Source: Deltaproteobacteria bacterium (lineage in GTDB: Bacteria; Myxococcota_A; JAADFL01). From it: a stretch of 24,127 nt of DNA. A program made the position numbers and the translations under genes. Each line of letters begins with the position of its first letter. Position 1 is the stretch's first letter. Below the pieces are notes generated by a model. The model did not search any database. It was not told the DNA's origin and saw only the letters and a list, made by a program, of their open reading frames with translations. Shown here piece by piece: positions 22,494 to 24,127 of this stretch. Location: positions 1 through 24,127 of the forward strand of contig JAADFL010000096.1 in the NCBI GenBank assembly GCA_013152945.1, given 5' to 3'.

Positions 22494-22518
22494 GTTCCGT
22501 CAAAGGTGATATTATTAA

Positions 22519-22547
22519 TTGCATTGATATTACTACATAATTATTGT
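22519..22547 (+). promoter_or_regulatory. Weak candidate promoter for comM
   Basis: TTGCAT (22519-22524), 17-bp spacer, TATTGT (22542-22547). Both hexamers are imperfect, in an AT-rich stretch that may hold other starts. It lies downstream of the 34-bp palindrome. Confidence 0.25.
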
Positions 22548-22617
22548 TGGCATGCCTGTTGCTCTAAAATGAAACCGGTAATTGTTTGATTGACCCTTGA
22601 GAACAAGGAGGTGGTCC

Positions 22618-24127
22618 ATGCTTGCAAGAGCGCTTTCAGGTGCGTTGCTTGGTGTGGATGCATACCTGGTGGGAGTAGAGGTTGACACTGTTCGCGGGCT
22701 CCCCCAGTTTGCCACTGTCGGTCTGCCCGAGGGCGCTGTAAAGGAAGCCAAGGTCAGGGTAAAGTCGGCTGTGTTGAATTCAGGTTTCGAATTCCCGACC
22801 AGGAAGATAACAGTCAATCTGGCCCCGGCAGGGGTGAAAAAAGAAGGTGCAGCATTCGATCTGCCCATAGCCATGGGTATCTTGGCTGCAAACAATGGTT
22901 TCGAGCCCGGGCCGTTCGGGGATTATATGATGGCAGGCGAGTTATCCCTCTCCGGCGAATTAAAGCCTGTTCGCGGTGCCCTTTCATTGGCAGCGGCTGC
23001 CAGGGAGGCAGGACTCAAGGGAGTGGTTCTTCCGGATGAAAACGGTGCAGAGGCTGCGGTCGTATCTGGTATTGAAGTGCGAATCGCAAGAGACCTGGTT
23101 GAGGTAGTGCAGTTTTTTTCAGGGGATGCTGACCTGGAGTTGGCGAAACCTGGAGGCGAAAAGACTTTTGTTACAGGACAAGGAGTGGACCTGGCGGATG
23201 TAAAGGGACAGGAATCCGCCAAGCGGGCACTCGAAGTGGCTGCCGCAGGTGGTCACAACATACTCATGGTAGGGCCGCCGGGTTCCGGCAAGACCATGCT
23301 TGCAAAGAGGCTGCCGACCATCCTGCCGGCAATGTCATTCGAGGAGAGCCTGGAGACAACCAAGGTTTACTCTGTTGCAGGATTATTGAACGGTGCCGGA
23401 CTGGTGCAGGCCAGGCCTTTTCGAAGTCCGCACCACACGATTTCCAACGCAGGCCTGGTAGGAGGCGGATCAATACCAAGGCCGGGCGAGATATCCCTGG
23501 CGCACAATGGAGTCTTGTTCCTTGACGAGCTGCCCGAGTTCAAAAAAAGTGTTCTCGAACTGTTGCGCCAGCCGTTGGAAGACGGAATAGTGACAATTGC
23601 AAGGGCCCAGATCACCATCACCTATCCTGCGAAGAGCATGCTCGTGGCAGCAATGAATCCCTGCCCTTGCGGATTTTTGGGCCATCCGTTAAGGGGTTGC
23701 ACGTGCACCCCCAATCAGATTCAGCTTTACCGTTCGAGGCTTTCCGGTCCCTTGTTGGACAGGATCGACTTGCACGTGGATGTGCCGGCCGTGCCGTATG
23801 CAGAGCTTTCAGCCGAGCGATCCGGGGAGCCGTCCAAGGTGATAAGGGATCGAGTGGAAGTTGCCCGGGCAGTCCAGGAGCAGAGATTCAAAGGAACCGG
23901 AGTGCATTCCAACAGCGGCATGTCGGCCAGAATGGTCAGGGAGTACTGCAAACTGGGGCCGGGAACCTCGGATCTGCTCGAGGCTGTCGTGGACAAGCTC
24001 GGCATGAGCGGCAGGGCTTACGACAGGATACTCAAGGTGGCCAGGACCATTGCAGACCTGGAGGAGAGGGAGGAGATATTGGCCCGTGATGTGGCTGAGG
24101 CAGTGCAGTACAGGAGTCTTGACAGGC
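22618..24127 (+). CDS. comM: ComM/YifB-type Mg-chelatase-like AAA+ protein (3' end cut)
   Basis: 503 codons are visible and the gene is close to its natural end, as the family is about 500-515 aa; the stop is beyond the window. A strong AAGGAGG precedes the ATG by about 6 nt. Domains: N-terminal Lon-protease-like ChlI fold ([61 protein letters not shown]), then AAA+ Walker A GPPGSGKT (219-226), [17 protein letters not shown], Walker [21 protein letters not shown] with GCTCTPNQI, and [16 protein letters not shown]. In natural transformation ComM is a helicase promoting branch migration of incoming DNA; the family is also present in species not known to be competent. No other competence gene is nearby. 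Confidence 0.93.
   Translation, partial: MLARALSGALLGVDAYLVGVEVDTVRGLPQFATVGLPEGAVKEAKVRVKSAVLNSGFEFPTRKITVNLAPAGVKKEGAAFDLPIAMGILAANNGFEPGPFGDYMMAGELSLSGELKPVRGALSLAAAAREAGLKGVVLPDENGAEAAVVSGIEVRIARDLVEVVQFFSGDADLELAKPGGEKTFVTGQGVDLADVKGQESAKRALEVAAAGGHNILMVGPPGSGKTMLAKRLPTILPAMSFEESLETTKVYSVAGLLNGAGLVQARPFRSPHHTISNAGLVGGGSIPRPGEISLAHNGVLFLDELPEFKKSVLELLRQPLEDGIVTIARAQITITYPAKSMLVAAMNPCPCGFLGHPLRGCTCTPNQIQLYRSRLSGPLLDRIDLHVDVPAVPYAELSAERSGEPSKVIRDRVEVARAVQEQRFKGTGVHSNSGMSARMVREYCKLGPGTSDLLEAVVDKLGMSGRAYDRILKVARTIADLEEREEILARDVAEAVQYRSLDR

Noticed and set aside
1-24127. Phage, IS, CRISPR, toxin-antitoxin or defence island
   Set aside because: No integrase, transposase, terminal repeats, spaced direct repeats or known defence domains were found. 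MORN/YwqK-like strands occur in a lipoprotein, not in an antitoxin context.

Overview
The window looks like chromosomal DNA of a Gram-negative bacterium with a large exported proteome, most plausibly a Myxococcota-like (former Deltaproteobacteria) lineage of roughly 50% GC by eye. This rests on gene content, not on a phylogenetic marker search. The content includes a Ser/Thr protein kinase with a membrane segment and a PEGA-like C-terminus, several lipoproteins (TPR, Kelch, PQQ-propeller, MORN/Cys-rich, LamG-like), an outer-membrane-barrel-like protein and a membrane-anchored DsbA-like protein. I saw no mobile element, phage gene, CRISPR array, tRNA or rRNA.

Layout. 1-245 is intergenic: two repeat-type hairpins and a G-rich 14-bp tandem duplication next to an ABC gene. 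246-1903 (-) is a two-gene unit: a membrane-anchored protein overlapping an ABC ATPase by 4 bp. 2146-5594 (+) is a TPR membrane protein, a Kelch-propeller lipoprotein (20-bp overlap) and a SpoU/TrmJ-type RNA methyltransferase. 5663-9016 (-) holds a TPR lipoprotein, a LamG-like lipoprotein overlapping it by 4 bp, and the kinase, which has its own promoter. 9190-10443 (+) is a Glu/Leu-type dehydrogenase, followed by about 300 bp with nothing recognisable. 10745-13234 (-) holds a PQQ-propeller lipoprotein, a barrel-like protein and a Cys-rich MORN lipoprotein. 13468-18217 (+) holds a tiny very basic tail-anchored protein, a GT4 glycosyltransferase, a protein with three DsbA-like domains, and a MoxR AAA+ ATPase 18 nt behind it. 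18277-19131 (-) is an exported protein built from an internal duplication. 19289-24127 (+) holds DNA polymerase III delta (holA), a DUF885 metallopeptidase-like protein and ComM/YifB, cut by the window end.

Most genes are housekeeping or envelope genes, and no single pathway links them. The points most worth a second look are these. (1) Five genes without a Shine-Dalgarno sequence (kinase, TPR lipoprotein, MORN lipoprotein, glycosyltransferase, holA) each have a good sigma70-type promoter whose -10 box ends only 6-11 nt before the start codon, which suggests leaderless mRNAs. (2) The triple DsbA protein has CxxC in domains 1 and 2 but SPAC in domain 3, and is paired with a MoxR ATPase that lacks its usual DUF58/vWA neighbours. 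(3) There is a perfect 34-bp palindrome between the DUF885 gene and comM. Several starts were moved from the longest open frame to internal ATG, GTG or TTG codons on Shine-Dalgarno, promoter or signal-peptide evidence. I found no clear new multi-gene defence or mobile system here.
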